A stretch of 64,000 nucleotides of DNA from CAIODY01 sp046051225 (GCA_046051225.1 JBJOOR010000001.1:1-64000); one strand, 5' to 3'; shown: positions 44,691 to 55,300, counted from the stretch's first letter. Notes: generated by a model from the letters alone, not told the origin. Made by a program: numbers and translations.

Positions 44691-47600
44691 TTACTTTTCT
44701 ATCGTGTCTGTTTTAATTCTATTTTCCGATTGCTCTAAAGCCATTACCGCTTTTAATTTAATATCTGCTTGTTTCAGCAAATCAGCATCTTTGGTGCTTT
44801 CTTTCAAGGTTTCTAATGTGGCTCTTGATTGAAAATATTCTTTCTTGGCAATATAAACTTCACTTAGTGTAAGCAACGATTTTCCTACCCAACTATCATA
44901 AGCTGGTGTTTGATTAATAATATCAAAACAAAGTTTTTCAGCATCATCAAGCTTCATGGTTTTTAAAGCAATGTTGGCTAAAATATATTTCGATTCAGCA
45001 CCACGTTCGTTGTTTTGTTTAGCTGATATTTTTAAATTAGTTTGCGCTTTTTCAACATCATTTTCATAATAATTTATTTTACCTAAATAAAAGTTGGCTT
45101 CGTTTACTTCCTCATCTGTAGCCGATTCTAAGGCAATTAACTTTTCAGCATAAGTTTTACAAACATCATTTTTATTAATTAAAAAAGCCGAACGCATGGC
45201 GCCTCTTATTCCATCCATCACATTATTTTTATAACTTGTTTCATCAGCCATGCGCTGATAAAATACCATGGCTTTGGTATAATTTTTTACTTTATAAAAA
45301 GCTAATTGAGCACATCGTACCAAACTTTTTTCAGTGTATTTATTAGTGTTTTGATTTACCACAGCTTCATACTTTTCTAAAGCTTCGCCCCACATTTGTT
45401 TTTTGTAATAGCAATCAGCTAAATAATAATTGGCTTGTGTTTGAAAATAGCCTTTCGGAAATTTGGTTACATACACTTCTAAATCTCTTGTAGCTTCTTC
45501 TAATTTTTGATTCTGATAATTTATTTCAGCCGATTGATAAGTGATTGAATCTTCCATCGAAGCCGATAATTGTGCATCGGGTGTTTGTTTTAAATAATCT
45601 AAAAATGATTTTGCATCACCTTTATCTACATACAAATTTTTCAATGCCAATAAGGCTTCGCTGGCTTCAGCGCTTTTTGGATAATCGGCTACAATGGCTT
45701 TGTAAATAACGGCTGCATCATCAATTTGATTGGTGTTTACTTTTACCAATGCCAACTTCAATCTCGATTTTTTATAGTACACACTCTTCGAATAATTATC
45801 AATAATCATTTGATAATTTGTAGCAGCAGCATCAAATTTTTCGTTGTTAAAATTTGTATTTCCAATTTCAAATTGTGCATCATCTACATAAATTGATTTT
45901 GGATATTTGGTACACAAAGTTTGTAACGATTGAATTTTTGTAGCATCATCATTGGTTAAACCATAAATAATTCCTTTTTGATAATAAGCGTAATCGCTGC
46001 CACCAGCGTTGTATTCAATCACATCATCATAATTAATAATTGCTTTTTCATAATCGTGCAATGAAAAATAACAATCCGCAGTACGAAGCGAAGCATCGGC
46101 AGCCAAACGTGTTTTTGAACCTGATGATAAATTTGATTTTCGTAAATAAGGCAATGCTGTTTTGTATTCTTGCTTTTTTAAATAACAATACGCCACATTA
46201 TAATTTGCATTTTTATATGAAATATTGGCTGGCAAATTATCGCATACTTTTTCTAATTCTAAAAATTTATTGTACTCCGAAATGGCTTCATTTAATTTTG
46301 CATTTCTGAAATCAATTTCGCCTTTCCAGAAATAAGCAGCGGCTTCTAAATTATTATTTAATGCATAGTTTAATGATTGGTCGAACATTTTTTCGGCTTC
46401 TGAAAATACTTTATCATTAAATAATTCAACACCTCTATTATATGCAATAAACTGTGCAGCCATCTGCATTTTGGGCGTTTTGTTTTTTATAGCACTTACC
46501 ATTTTCCAAGCCTCACGATAATTGTTTGTTTCAAAATAAACATTGGTTAATGTTTCTCTTGCGTCTTCAATATTTTTTGATGTGCTGTATTTTTTTGTGT
46601 AGTCCGATAATTCGCTAATGGCAATTTGATGCATACCCGATTCGTAAGCCAACTTAGCTGCACTTAAAGTTGAAACATCCTGAATGTCTTTATCCCAATC
46701 CATTTTTGAAGCTCGTAAAAATGCACTTCGGCTATCTGCTTTTTGATTGGTTTTTAAATAACAATCGCCCAATAAATACATGGCGTATTGCCCTAAAGAA
46801 TCATCTTGTGTGGCTAATTCTTTTAAATTCAGAATAGCATCAGCATATTTTTTGGTTTGATATTGAGCAAATGCTAATTGATAAAAATCTTTAGAATACA
46901 TTTTCTTTTGTGCCTTTGCATTGCCCTCTAAATAAGGCAAAGCCAATGCATAATTTTTTTTCATAAAATAAGCTTGCCCAATCAAGTTTTCTAATTCGCT
47001 TTTGTACAATAGGTTTTTCTTTTCTAATTGTACTGGAGCATAAGCCAACAAAGCATCATATTTTTTTTGAGCAAAATAGGTTTGTGATAAATAATACGGA
47101 ATAATGTTTTCGTACATGGTAGCCTGCGATGCTTTTTCGAAATGTTTTTCAGCATCTTCATAATTTTTATTATTCATCAAAATATAGCCCGAATAATAGT
47201 TTGCAGGGTAGTAGTATTTATTTTGCGAAGCCGAAAGCGATTTGAAAAGTGGTAATGCTTTATCTAATTTTTTAGTAAAAAAATAGGCATAAGCTAAGTA
47301 GAATTTCGAGTTAGAAATTTCTTCGGTTTTTAATTCGCCATGCTCTACATCTTCTAAATAGGTAATTACATCTTTAAATTTATTTTGCTTAAAATTTAAT
47401 TTCCCCAATACATATTTTGCATCGTTATCACGGGTATTGGTTTGAAAGTTTTCTAAAAAATTTTTCATTTCTTGTTCGCCTTGTGGTTCTTCTAATTCAA
47501 TAGCACAAAGGGCTGCAAAGAATTGTGCATCGGTATGCAATTGCTGATAACGATTATCGTTGTAGTACGGAAACTGTGCTAAAGTTTTTTGAAATTCATT

Positions 47601-47756
47601 TAGGGCAGCTTTGTATTGCTTTTGGTCGAGCAGTTCAACGCCTTTATTAAATGCATTAAAATCATCATCATAGGTTTTAGTTTCTTGTGCTGAAACCGAA
47701 ATGGCGAATAGGCTACAAAGAATGGAAATATAAATTCCAATTATTTTTTTAATCAT
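44691..47756 (-). CDS. Large secreted TPR protein
   Basis: The 1021-aa protein has a signal peptide (YISILCSLFAISVSAQ) and tandem TPR-type repeats over nearly its whole length, for example KGVELLDQKQYKAALNEFQK and YLADCYYKKQMWGEALEKYE. It probably sits in the periplasm and scaffolds an envelope complex. It lies just upstream of the barrel gene, so the two may form an outer-membrane assembly. No enzyme motif is present. Confidence 0.87.
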   Translation of the reverse strand: MIKKIIGIYISILCSLFAISVSAQETKTYDDDFNAFNKGVELLDQKQYKAALNEFQKTLAQFPYYNDNRYQQLHTDAQFFAALCAIELEEPQGEQEMKNFLENFQTNTRDNDAKYVLGKLNFKQNKFKDVITYLEDVEHGELKTEEISNSKFYLAYAYFFTKKLDKALPLFKSLSASQNKYYYPANYYSGYILMNNKNYEDAEKHFEKASQATMYENIIPYYLSQTYFAQKKYDALLAYAPVQLEKKNLLYKSELENLIGQAYFMKKNYALALPYLEGNAKAQKKMYSKDFYQLAFAQYQTKKYADAILNLKELATQDDSLGQYAMYLLGDCYLKTNQKADSRSAFLRASKMDWDKDIQDVSTLSAAKLAYESGMHQIAISELSDYTKKYSTSKNIEDARETLTNVYFETNNYREAWKMVSAIKNKTPKMQMAAQFIAYNRGVELFNDKVFSEAEKMFDQSLNYALNNNLEAAAYFWKGEIDFRNAKLNEAISEYNKFLELEKVCDNLPANISYKNANYNVAYCYLKKQEYKTALPYLRKSNLSSGSKTRLAADASLRTADCYFSLHDYEKAIINYDDVIEYNAGGSDYAYYQKGIIYGLTNDDATKIQSLQTLCTKYPKSIYVDDAQFEIGNTNFNNEKFDAAATNYQMIIDNYSKSVYYKKSRLKLALVKVNTNQIDDAAVIYKAIVADYPKSAEASEALLALKNLYVDKGDAKSFLDYLKQTPDAQLSASMEDSITYQSAEINYQNQKLEEATRDLEVYVTKFPKGYFQTQANYYLADCYYKKQMWGEALEKYEAVVNQNTNKYTEKSLVRCAQLAFYKVKNYTKAMVFYQRMADETSYKNNVMDGIRGAMRSAFLINKNDVCKTYAEKLIALESATDEEVNEANFYLGKINYYENDVEKAQTNLKISAKQNNERGAESKYILANIALKTMKLDDAEKLCFDIINQTPAYDSWVGKSLLTLSEVYIAKKEYFQSRATLETLKESTKDADLLKQADIKLKAVMALEQSENRIKTDTIEK

Positions 47757-47917
47757 AATAAATCAAACGAAAATTTGCTTACGAAAATATATAAACGCTA
47801 TACGGCAAAGGCTTTGAAATGGTTGTAATTGTAAACAGAACACAAAGAATTGTTTATTGATTAGTACGTTGTAATTTGAATTGAATAAATTACTTTTGAT
47901 TGATTCAAAATAGAAAT

Positions 47918-49054
47918 ATGAGAAAATTTTCGGCTGATAAAATTTACACTATTGAAAACGGGATTATTGAAAATGGTGTGTTGGTGATAGATAAAAACAA
48001 TACCATTGTAGAAATTGGCGAACGACAAAATTATGATATTGCCGAATTAGAAATTTATAATGGCGATATATGTCCTGGTTTTGTAAATGCACATTGCCAT
48101 ATAGAATTATCGCATTTAAAAAACAAAATAACACCACATACAGGGTTGGTTAATTTTATTGAACAGTTAATGAAAGTTAGATTTGAAATGGCTGATGATG
48201 AGCGATGCCAAGCCATTGAGGATGCAGAAAATGAAATGATAAAAAATGGAATTGTGGCAGTGGGCGATATTAGCAACGAAACAATTTCGATTAAACAAAA
48301 GGCAAAGCAAAAATTATTTTATCACACTTTTATTGAAACTGTGGGCTTAAATCCATCTATTGCCGAAAAAAGATATACCGAAGCCATAGATTTAAGCAAC
48401 CAATTTGCCGAACAAAAATTAACTACTACTATGGCGCCGCATGCGCCCTACTCAACATCGATTGAATTAATGAAACGGATATTTAATAAATGCGAAACAT
48501 CTACTATTCATAATCAAGAAACGGAAGACGAAGCAAATTTTTTTATTCATAAAAGCGGTAACTTTTTATCATTTTATAAAAACCTGAATCTTGATATTTC
48601 GTTTTTCAATGCTACTGCTATCAATTCGTTACAAAGTATTATTCAGCATTTGCCTACACAACAAAATATGCTTTTTGTACATAATACTTTTGCTGATAAG
48701 CATGATTTGAAAAGTATAAAGCAGCAAAACCCAAATGCTTATTTATGTGCTTGTGCTAAGGCTAATTTATTTATCGAAAATGCTTTACCTAATTACAATT
48801 TGTGGTTTACTAATTTTAAAAATATTTGTATCGGCACTGATAGTTTGGCATCTAATTATTCTTTATCAATATGGGATGAAATAAAAACTATTCAACATCA
48901 TTTTGCTGATATACCATTTGAAACAATATTGCAATGTGCCACACTTAATGGGGCTAAATTTTTAAATATTGATGATTGGGCTGGCAGTATTGCTTTGGGT
49001 AAAAGGCCTGGTATTAATATAATTGAAAACGGAAGCTGTACAAAACTTATATAA
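47918..49054 (+). CDS. Amidohydrolase-family deaminase
   Basis: The ATG at 47918 is favoured over an upstream TTG. The ~378-aa protein has a metal-dependent amidohydrolase barrel: GFVNAHCHIELSH (H-x-H ligands), APHAPYSTS, STIHNQETEDE, FVHNTFADK and CIGTDSLASN (final Asp). This resembles the adenosine/aminodeoxyfutalosine/guanine deaminase branch, so a menaquinone-pathway or purine role is possible but not proven. It shares a bidirectional terminator with efp. Confidence 0.78.
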   Translation: MRKFSADKIYTIENGIIENGVLVIDKNNTIVEIGERQNYDIAELEIYNGDICPGFVNAHCHIELSHLKNKITPHTGLVNFIEQLMKVRFEMADDERCQAIEDAENEMIKNGIVAVGDISNETISIKQKAKQKLFYHTFIETVGLNPSIAEKRYTEAIDLSNQFAEQKLTTTMAPHAPYSTSIELMKRIFNKCETSTIHNQETEDEANFFIHKSGNFLSFYKNLNLDISFFNATAINSLQSIIQHLPTQQNMLFVHNTFADKHDLKSIKQQNPNAYLCACAKANLFIENALPNYNLWFTNFKNICIGTDSLASNYSLSIWDEIKTIQHHFADIPFETILQCATLNGAKFLNIDDWAGSIALGKRPGINIIENGSCTKLI

Positions 49055-49059
49055 AAACA

Positions 49060-49097
49060 AAAAAGGCGAAATATCATTGCAGATACTTCGCCTTTTT
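49060..49097. terminator. Bidirectional terminator, amidohydrolase/efp
   Basis: Arms AAAAAGGCGAA (49060-49070) and TTCGCCTTTTT (49087-49097) with further pairing of ATATC/GATA in the loop. Confidence 0.9.
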
Positions 49098-49120
49098 AAA
49101 TAGTAATTTATTGTATAAAA

Positions 49121-49684
49121 TTATTTTACACGTTCTACATAGCTGCCATTACGGGTGTCAACTTTTACCATAATATCTGAATCAACAAATAAAGGCACTT
49201 GAATAGTAGCACCTGTTTCTAAAGTTGCCATTTTTTGTGCATTGGTAGCTGTGTTGCCACGTTCGCCTGGCTCGGTATAAGTAATCATTAAATTTACAAA
49301 TGCTGGCACTTCGGCAAACAATGCTTTTTCGGTATCTTCATGTATACACACTTCTACTTCTTGTCCTTCTTTTAAAAATGGATAACCCTCTACTTCATCT
49401 TCGGCCATTGTTAATTGTTCAAAAGTTTCGTTATCCATAAAATTATAACCGCTATCATCTTTATAAGTAAACTGAAATTTACGACGGGTAATTTGTTGAA
49501 TATCTAAAGGTTCGCCACTGTTAAAAGTATGGTCAAGCGATTTGCCCGATGTAATACTTTTTAATTTAGTACGCATATAAGCGCCGCCTTTGCCCGGTTT
49601 GTGGTGTTGAAAATCTATTACCGTCCACAAATCGTTTTTAAAATTGATACATAATCCTTTTCTGATGTCTGCTGTAGTTGCCAT
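49121..49684 (-). CDS. efp: Translation elongation factor P
   Basis: The 187-aa protein is a three-domain EF-P. The loop HHKPGKGGAYMRTK places Lys32 at the tip that enters the ribosomal peptidyl-transferase centre to relieve Pro stalling. The C-terminal signature MVKVDTRNGSYVERVK is also present. No EpmA or other modification gene is nearby. A -7 element TACTTTTG lies at 49717-49724. Confidence 0.96.
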   Translation of the reverse strand: MATTADIRKGLCINFKNDLWTVIDFQHHKPGKGGAYMRTKLKSITSGKSLDHTFNSGEPLDIQQITRRKFQFTYKDDSGYNFMDNETFEQLTMAEDEVEGYPFLKEGQEVEVCIHEDTEKALFAEVPAFVNLMITYTEPGERGNTATNAQKMATLETGATIQVPLFVDSDIMVKVDTRNGSYVERVK

Positions 49685-49716
49685 TTTAGTTTATCTTATT
49701 ATTTTTTTATGGATTG

Positions 49717-49724
49717 CAAAAGTA
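49717..49724 (-). promoter_or_regulatory. efp -7 promoter box
   Basis: TACTTTTG on the minus strand, 33 nt upstream of the efp start, matches the TAnnTTTG consensus. No clear -33 box. Confidence 0.4.
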
Positions 49725-50061
49725 AACACTTATTTTGTATTTTCTATCCTTAACGGCTTTCATTGAATGAATACATTTTGCTACAAAGATTATTTGAAAT
49801 AATCAGCCCTTAAAAACACTAACTGCTTGAAAACAAACAAATTAGAAATAAAATACAGTTGTATGGATAAAAAAAACACGTGAATGGGGTTCAGAAACAC
49901 GTTTATTGTCTATTCAATAAACTGTGTCAAAATCAAAATAAAGATTATATATTGTATTTATTTTTCAACATTAGCAAAAAGCGCTTTTATTATTTTATTT
50001 TCGCAGCGCTGGTCGCTCTAAAAGCTTAGGATAAGCACTTGTCATTTGTTGATTGCACAGC

Positions 50062-50082
50062 AATCATAAATCGTAAATCAAA
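50062..50082. repeat. 7-nt-periodic tract upstream of dnaE
   Basis: AATCATA, AATCGTA, AATCAAA in register, ending 7 nt before the dnaE ATG. Confidence 0.5.
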
Positions 50083-50089
50083 ATCATAC

Positions 50090-53000
50090 ATGCAATTTTC
50101 ACACCTCCATTCTCATACTCAATATTCATTGCTTGATGGTGCAAGCGGCATTAGTCAGTTAGTTGACAAAGCTGTTAAGGATAACATGCAAGCTATTGCT
50201 ATCACTGACCACGGCAATATGTTTGGTGTTTTTAAATTCGTAAATGAATGTCAGAAGAAAAACATTAAACCCATAATTGGTTGCGAATTTTATGTGGTGG
50301 AAGACCGTCATAAAAAAACTTTCACCAAAGAAAATTTAGATAAACGCTATCATCAATTGATGTTAGCGAAAAATACAACTGGCTATCAAAACTTGAGCAA
50401 ACTCTGCTCTCTTGGCTACATTGAAGGCTTATACAGCAAATGGCCAAGGATTGATAAATCATTAGTGGAACAATATCACGAAGGCTTAATTGCTACTACT
50501 TGTTGTTTGGGTGCAATGGTTCCGCAAATGATTTTGAACGAAAGCGAAGAAAAAGCAGAAGAAGAATTCAAATGGTGGTTGAATATTTTTGGCGAAGATT
50601 ATTATGTTGAATTACAGCGCCATAGCCTACCCGAGCAAGATAAAGTGAATGAAGTGTTGTTGCGTTTTGCAAAAAAATACAACGTAAAAATTATTGCAAC
50701 CAATGATTCGCATTATGTTGAACAACAAGATTCTAACGCCCATGATATTTTGTTGTGTGTGAATACTGGCGAAAATCAAAGCACCAAAATTGGCGATGCC
50801 AAGAATGAAAGATTTGGTTTTCCGAACAACGAATTTTATTTCAAGACCACAGCACAAATGGAAAAATTATTTTCTGATGTGCCTGCAAGTATTGATAATA
50901 CTAATGAAATTGTAGATAAGGTAGATAATCTGAAATTGAAAAAAGATATTCTGTTGCCTGCATTTCCAATTCCACAAAATTTTGCCAATGCTGATGAATA
51001 TTTACGTCATCTCACTTTTGAAGGTGCAAAAAAACGCTACAAAGATTTGAATGCCGAAACTGAAGAGCGAATCAATTTTGAATTGGATGTAATCCTGAAA
51101 ATGGGATTTGCTGGTTACTTTTTAATTGTGAGTGATTTCATTCGAAAAGGAAAAGAAATAGGTGTAATGGTTGGACCCGGACGTGGCTCTGCTGCTGGTT
51201 CAGTAGTAGCATATTGTATTGAGATTACGAACATCGACCCGATGAAATACAATTTGCTGTTTGAAAGATTTTTAAATCCTGACCGAAAATCAATGCCCGA
51301 TATTGATACAGATTTTGATGATGAAGGAAGGCAACGGGTGATTGATTATGTGGTAGATAAATACGGAAAAAATCAGGTGGCTCAAATTGTTACTTACGGC
51401 ACAATGGCTGCCAAATCAAGCATTAAGGATGTTGCAAGGGTAATGGAATTGCCTTTGAATGATGCGAATGCATTGGTGAAATTTGTAGCGGATAAACCTG
51501 GTACATCGTTGCATCGCTTGCTGAATGCACCTTTGACAGGAAAAGATTCGTTAGAAGAGAAAGAAGAATTAAAGCAAGATGATATTGCCAATGCCAAACG
51601 ACTTCGTGAAATACGCTCTGGTAGCGACTTGCAAGCAAAGGTTTTGCAAGAAGCAGAAAAGTTAGAAGGCTCGGTTCGTAACACAGGCATTCATGCGGCT
51701 GGTATCATCATCGCCCCGAAAGACTTGACAGACTTGATTCCTGTGTACATTCAAAAAGATTCGCCGCTTTGGGTTACACAAATTGAAGGCACTATGATTG
51801 AAGATGCTGGTGTCATCAAGATGGATTTTTTGGGTTTGAAAACTTTGAGCATTATTAAAAATGCTTTGGAATTAATCAAACAAAATCACGGTGTTGAAAT
51901 TGATATTGATAACATTCCATTAGATGATGAAAAAACTTTTCAATTGTATCAAAGTGGAAATGTGGTGGGTATTTTTCAGTTTGAAGCCGAGCATGTGCCT
52001 TCGATTTTAAGGCAGATGAAACCCAATACCATTGAGGATTTGATTGCATTGAATGCATTGAATCGTCCTGGTCCACAAGAATATATTCCGAATTATATTG
52101 CCCGAAAACATGGCAAAGAAAAAGTAGAATACGACTTACCAGAGTTGGAAGAATATTTGAAAGAAACTTATGGCATCACTGTTTATCAGGAACAGGTGAT
52201 GTTGTTGAGTCAGTCCATCGCTGGCTTCAGTAAAGGCGATGCAGACGTGTTGCGAAAAGCAATGGGAAAAAAGCAATTGAGTGTGTTGGAAAAAATGAAA
52301 GCACAATTCATTGATGGAGCAACAGCCAAAGGTCATCCGAAAAATAAGTTGGAAAAAATTTGGGAAGACTGGACAAAGTTTGCACAATATGCTTTCAACA
52401 AATCGCACTCGGCTTGCTATGCGGTAGTAAGTTATCAAACGGCTTATTTAAAAGCACATTACCCACATGAGTTTATGGCGGCATTGCTCAACAACTCGGC
52501 AAGCATTGATAAAATTACGTATTTTATGGAAGAATGCAAACGCATGAACATTGATATTTTAGGCCCAAATATTAATGAAAGCGGAAAAGAATTTTTGGTA
52601 AACAAAGCTGGTAAAATTCGATTTGCATTAAGCGGCATTAAAGGTTTGGGCGATGCAGCGGTTGAAGGCATAATGTTGGAACGTAATAATAAAGGCGCTT
52701 TCATATCATTTTTTGATATGATGAAACGAGTGAACTTACGAACCACCAACAAAAAAAGTTTAGAAGCATTAGCCATGGCTGGTGCATTAGATGATTTTAA
52801 TGCTGGGCATCGTGCACAATATTTTGAGATAGGAAAAAATGAAGGCACATCATTTATAGAATCTTGTATCCGTTGGGCTGGACAAGTACAAGATTCGAAA
52901 GTTAGCACTGTTGCCAGTTTGTTTGGTGCTGCACCACAATCAATGGCTGTTAAAGAACCATCATTTCCTGAAGTGCCACACTGGAGCTTGATAGAAAGAT

Positions 53001-53626
53001 TAAGGCAAGAAAAAGAAGTAACAGGATTTTATTTAAGTGGTCATCCATTAGATACTTTTAAATTAGAAATTGAAAGTTTTACATCAGCTGATTTAACTAA
53101 TTATACTGAAGTAAAAGATAAGCCCGTAGCCATTGCTGGTATCATTTCAAAAGCAGATATTAGGCTTGATAAAAATGGAAACAAGTATATTCGATTTACG
53201 TTGGAAGACTTTAGAAGCAACGCCGAATTTATGTTGTTTAAAGATGATTATATAAAATTTCATCAGTACTTGGAAGAAGGCAATTCTTTATTCATTAAAG
53301 GCGTTTACAAACAACGATTTAGAGATAGCAATCAGTTTGAATTTAAGATTAGCACCATTCAATTATTAAGTACAATAAGAGACCAAGAAGCTAAAAATGT
53401 AGGTATACAAGTTGAAGCGCATTTAGTAAACGAACAATTTATTAAAACCTTAAAAACTATATGTATCAATAATCCTGGAAGATGTACATTAAAAGTAAAA
53501 CTGATTGATGCCGCCGAAAATCATGTAGTATTATTAAAATCGGCAACACAAATTGAACCATCAAATGAATTGATGTCGCAATTAAAGATTTTACCAATAA
53601 TGAATTTAAAAGTGAATATGAACTAG
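50090..53626 (+). CDS. dnaE: DNA polymerase III subunit alpha
   Basis: The start at ATG 50090 gives MQFSHLHSHTQYSLLDGA, the normal PHP-domain beginning with H6 and H8; the upstream TTG frame runs through repeats. The 1178-aa replicative polymerase has the PHP domain (AITDHGNMFG), the palm (GPGRGSAAGS, then catalytic Asp in PDIDTDFDDE), thumb/fingers, the helix-hairpin-helix region (FALSGIKGLGDAAVEG) and an OB fold (VAIAGIISKAD). It is the replication enzyme. The last 4 bases overlap the convergent small gene. Confidence 0.96.
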   Translation: MQFSHLHSHTQYSLLDGASGISQLVDKAVKDNMQAIAITDHGNMFGVFKFVNECQKKNIKPIIGCEFYVVEDRHKKTFTKENLDKRYHQLMLAKNTTGYQNLSKLCSLGYIEGLYSKWPRIDKSLVEQYHEGLIATTCCLGAMVPQMILNESEEKAEEEFKWWLNIFGEDYYVELQRHSLPEQDKVNEVLLRFAKKYNVKIIATNDSHYVEQQDSNAHDILLCVNTGENQSTKIGDAKNERFGFPNNEFYFKTTAQMEKLFSDVPASIDNTNEIVDKVDNLKLKKDILLPAFPIPQNFANADEYLRHLTFEGAKKRYKDLNAETEERINFELDVILKMGFAGYFLIVSDFIRKGKEIGVMVGPGRGSAAGSVVAYCIEITNIDPMKYNLLFERFLNPDRKSMPDIDTDFDDEGRQRVIDYVVDKYGKNQVAQIVTYGTMAAKSSIKDVARVMELPLNDANALVKFVADKPGTSLHRLLNAPLTGKDSLEEKEELKQDDIANAKRLREIRSGSDLQAKVLQEAEKLEGSVRNTGIHAAGIIIAPKDLTDLIPVYIQKDSPLWVTQIEGTMIEDAGVIKMDFLGLKTLSIIKNALELIKQNHGVEIDIDNIPLDDEKTFQLYQSGNVVGIFQFEAEHVPSILRQMKPNTIEDLIALNALNRPGPQEYIPNYIARKHGKEKVEYDLPELEEYLKETYGITVYQEQVMLLSQSIAGFSKGDADVLRKAMGKKQLSVLEKMKAQFIDGATAKGHPKNKLEKIWEDWTKFAQYAFNKSHSACYAVVSYQTAYLKAHYPHEFMAALLNNSASIDKITYFMEECKRMNIDILGPNINESGKEFLVNKAGKIRFALSGIKGLGDAAVEGIMLERNNKGAFISFFDMMKRVNLRTTNKKSLEALAMAGALDDFNAGHRAQYFEIGKNEGTSFIESCIRWAGQVQDSKVSTVASLFGAAPQSMAVKEPSFPEVPHWSLIERLRQEKEVTGFYLSGHPLDTFKLEIESFTSADLTNYTEVKDKPVAIAGIISKADIRLDKNGNKYIRFTLEDFRSNAEFMLFKDDYIKFHQYLEEGNSLFIKGVYKQRFRDSNQFEFKISTIQLLSTIRDQEAKNVGIQVEAHLVNEQFIKTLKTICINNPGRCTLKVKLIDAAENHVVLLKSATQIEPSNELMSQLKILPIMNLKVNMN

Positions 53627-53952
53627 TTCCAGTAATTTAAAAATGCCCAAAATTTTCGATTTTGCAAATACTCTAAATCGTGTTGATGATCGAATGCTTC
53701 TAATTCAAAACAAATATTCATTTGCGCTTCAACATGATTTTGATAATGCCATAAATTGGCCAAATATTCGGTAAAATAAATGATGTAGTAGGGCAAAATC
53801 AACATTTCTAATTGTTGGCGAAAATGAATTTTTTCATGATTTAAAAAAATCTTATCAAATACAAGATTTCTATTTTTTAGCAATAAAAACGGGTACATAG
53901 CAATACCATGATACGCCAAAAATCTAAATTGAATAGGAATGATAAATCGCAT
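53623..53952 (-). CDS. Small hypothetical protein with HExxH motif
   Basis: The 109-aa protein contains NHEKIHFRQQLEM, an H-E-x-x-H zincin-like motif around residue 38, inside a partly hydrophobic, aromatic sequence, with further His/Glu residues (HYQNHVEAQMN). Similar small proteins are found in Bacteroidota. It may be a mini-peptidase or only a structural metal site. It overlaps the dnaE end by 4 nt. Confidence 0.55.
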   Translation of the reverse strand: MRFIIPIQFRFLAYHGIAMYPFLLLKNRNLVFDKIFLNHEKIHFRQQLEMLILPYYIIYFTEYLANLWHYQNHVEAQMNICFELEAFDHQHDLEYLQNRKFWAFLNYWN

Positions 53953-54029
53953 AAAAATTAATGGTTGTTAAAAAAAGGTTTAATGATTGACAACTAAAAA
54001 ACAAAAAGGTTTAATCAAGCCGAAAAAAA

Positions 54030-55103
54030 ATGAAATTAATTTTATACCAAACAAATCTTCAGTTCGAATATCCTTTTACTATTTCAAAAGGCACTAAAAC
54101 ACATCAACCATCTTTAATTGTTTGTTTTGATAATGAAGGCATACAAGGCTTTGGTGAAGCCCCTTCTATAAAATACTACAACATTTCGGTTGAACAAATG
54201 ATAGAAGATATAACTCAAGTTTTCAACCTTTTTAAACAACAAAAATTTGCAAGTGCTGCTGAATGTTGGATTTTTTTTAATACCTATATTCATCAAAATA
54301 ATTTTGCAATATGTGCTTTAGATATGGCTATGCACGATTGGTTTTGTAAAAAAAATAAACAATCGCTTTTTGAATCGTTTAATACTGAATGGAAAAACAT
54401 ACCACCAACAGATTATACTTTAGGATTTGATACTATTGAAGTTTTAGAACAAAAAATCATACAGCATCCCATGCCTATTTATAAAATAAAACTTGGCTTG
54501 GGCAATGAAGAAGAGGTGCTTAAAAAAATTACTGAATTAAGTACAGCTAAAATAAGAATTGATTTTAATGAAGGGCTTACAGCCGATAGATTTTTGCAGC
54601 TTTATCCATTATTCGAAAAATATAATATTGAGTTGCTCGAACAGCCACTTCATAAAAATGATAGAGATGGAATGGAGCATATTTTTAAGCAAAGCAAAAT
54701 TGATTTGTATGCCGATGAATTTTGTGTAACCGAATATGATGTAGAAAAATGCGTTGGATTATTTGATGGTATAAATATTAAACTTACTAAATGTGGCGGC
54801 ATTACACCAGCCCTACGCATGATAAACAATGCCCATAAATTAGGATTGAAAGTGATGATGGGCAGCATGAATGAAAGCAGCATTGGTACAGCAGCAGTAG
54901 CTCATTTTTTACCGCAATTAAATAAAGTAGATATGGATGGCATTTTATTGTTAAAAGAAACTTTTGCCTCGGGCATTCGGTTTAATAAAGATGCAGTGTG
55001 TATGCAGCCTACGGGTTTTGGATTGGGCGTAGATGTAGATACCGCTTCGTTATTACCATTTAAAATTATTGAATTAGAAAAAATTGCTATTAATCTTTTA
55101 TAA
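54030..55103 (+). CDS. Enolase-superfamily dipeptide epimerase-like enzyme
   Basis: The 357-aa protein has the muconate-lactonizing/dipeptide-epimerase pattern: K152-x-K154 (YKIKLG), metal ligands D178, E204 (LLEQPL) and D229 (YADE), K251 on the other side (INIKLTK), and MNESSIGTAAVAHF near the C-terminus. These residues fit L-Ala-D/L-Glu epimerase, which recycles murein dipeptides. O-succinylbenzoate synthase is the main alternative. Its 3' end overlaps the frameshifted T9SS gene by 14 nt. Confidence 0.8.
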   Translation: MKLILYQTNLQFEYPFTISKGTKTHQPSLIVCFDNEGIQGFGEAPSIKYYNISVEQMIEDITQVFNLFKQQKFASAAECWIFFNTYIHQNNFAICALDMAMHDWFCKKNKQSLFESFNTEWKNIPPTDYTLGFDTIEVLEQKIIQHPMPIYKIKLGLGNEEEVLKKITELSTAKIRIDFNEGLTADRFLQLYPLFEKYNIELLEQPLHKNDRDGMEHIFKQSKIDLYADEFCVTEYDVEKCVGLFDGINIKLTKCGGITPALRMINNAHKLGLKVMMGSMNESSIGTAAVAHFLPQLNKVDMDGILLLKETFASGIRFNKDAVCMQPTGFGLGVDVDTASLLPFKIIELEKIAINLL

Positions 55104-55272
55104 ATTGCTTTGTCATTACATTTCCCTTTTCATTCGTTACTTTCAGCACATAAATTCCTTTAGTGTAGCAACTTACATCCAACAGTATTTCTTGACTTTT
55201 TGAATTTATGTATTGTTTTGCAAATACATTTCTGCCCAATACATCTATCACTTCCACTTTTGTGTTTCCTAA

Positions 55273-55300
55273 TAACTGATAACTACTAACTGTCAACTTT
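55273..55300. repeat. 7-nt-periodic tract inside a T9SS coding sequence
   Basis: TAACTGA, TAACTAC, TAACTGT, CAACTTT follow in register, encoding part of the sorting domain (KLTVSSYQLLG) on the minus strand. Confidence 0.6.

Larger units (their letters stand above)
49685..50089. other. 405-nt intergenic region, efp/dnaE
   Basis: Between divergent efp and dnaE. It contains the efp -7 box near its left end and a period-7 tract directly before dnaE. Nothing else, in particular no tRNA or small gene, is visible. Confidence 0.6.

Noticed and set aside
50039..50089. TTG-started extension of DnaE
   Set aside because: It is coded by heptamer repeats; the PHP domain begins at the ATG at 50090.
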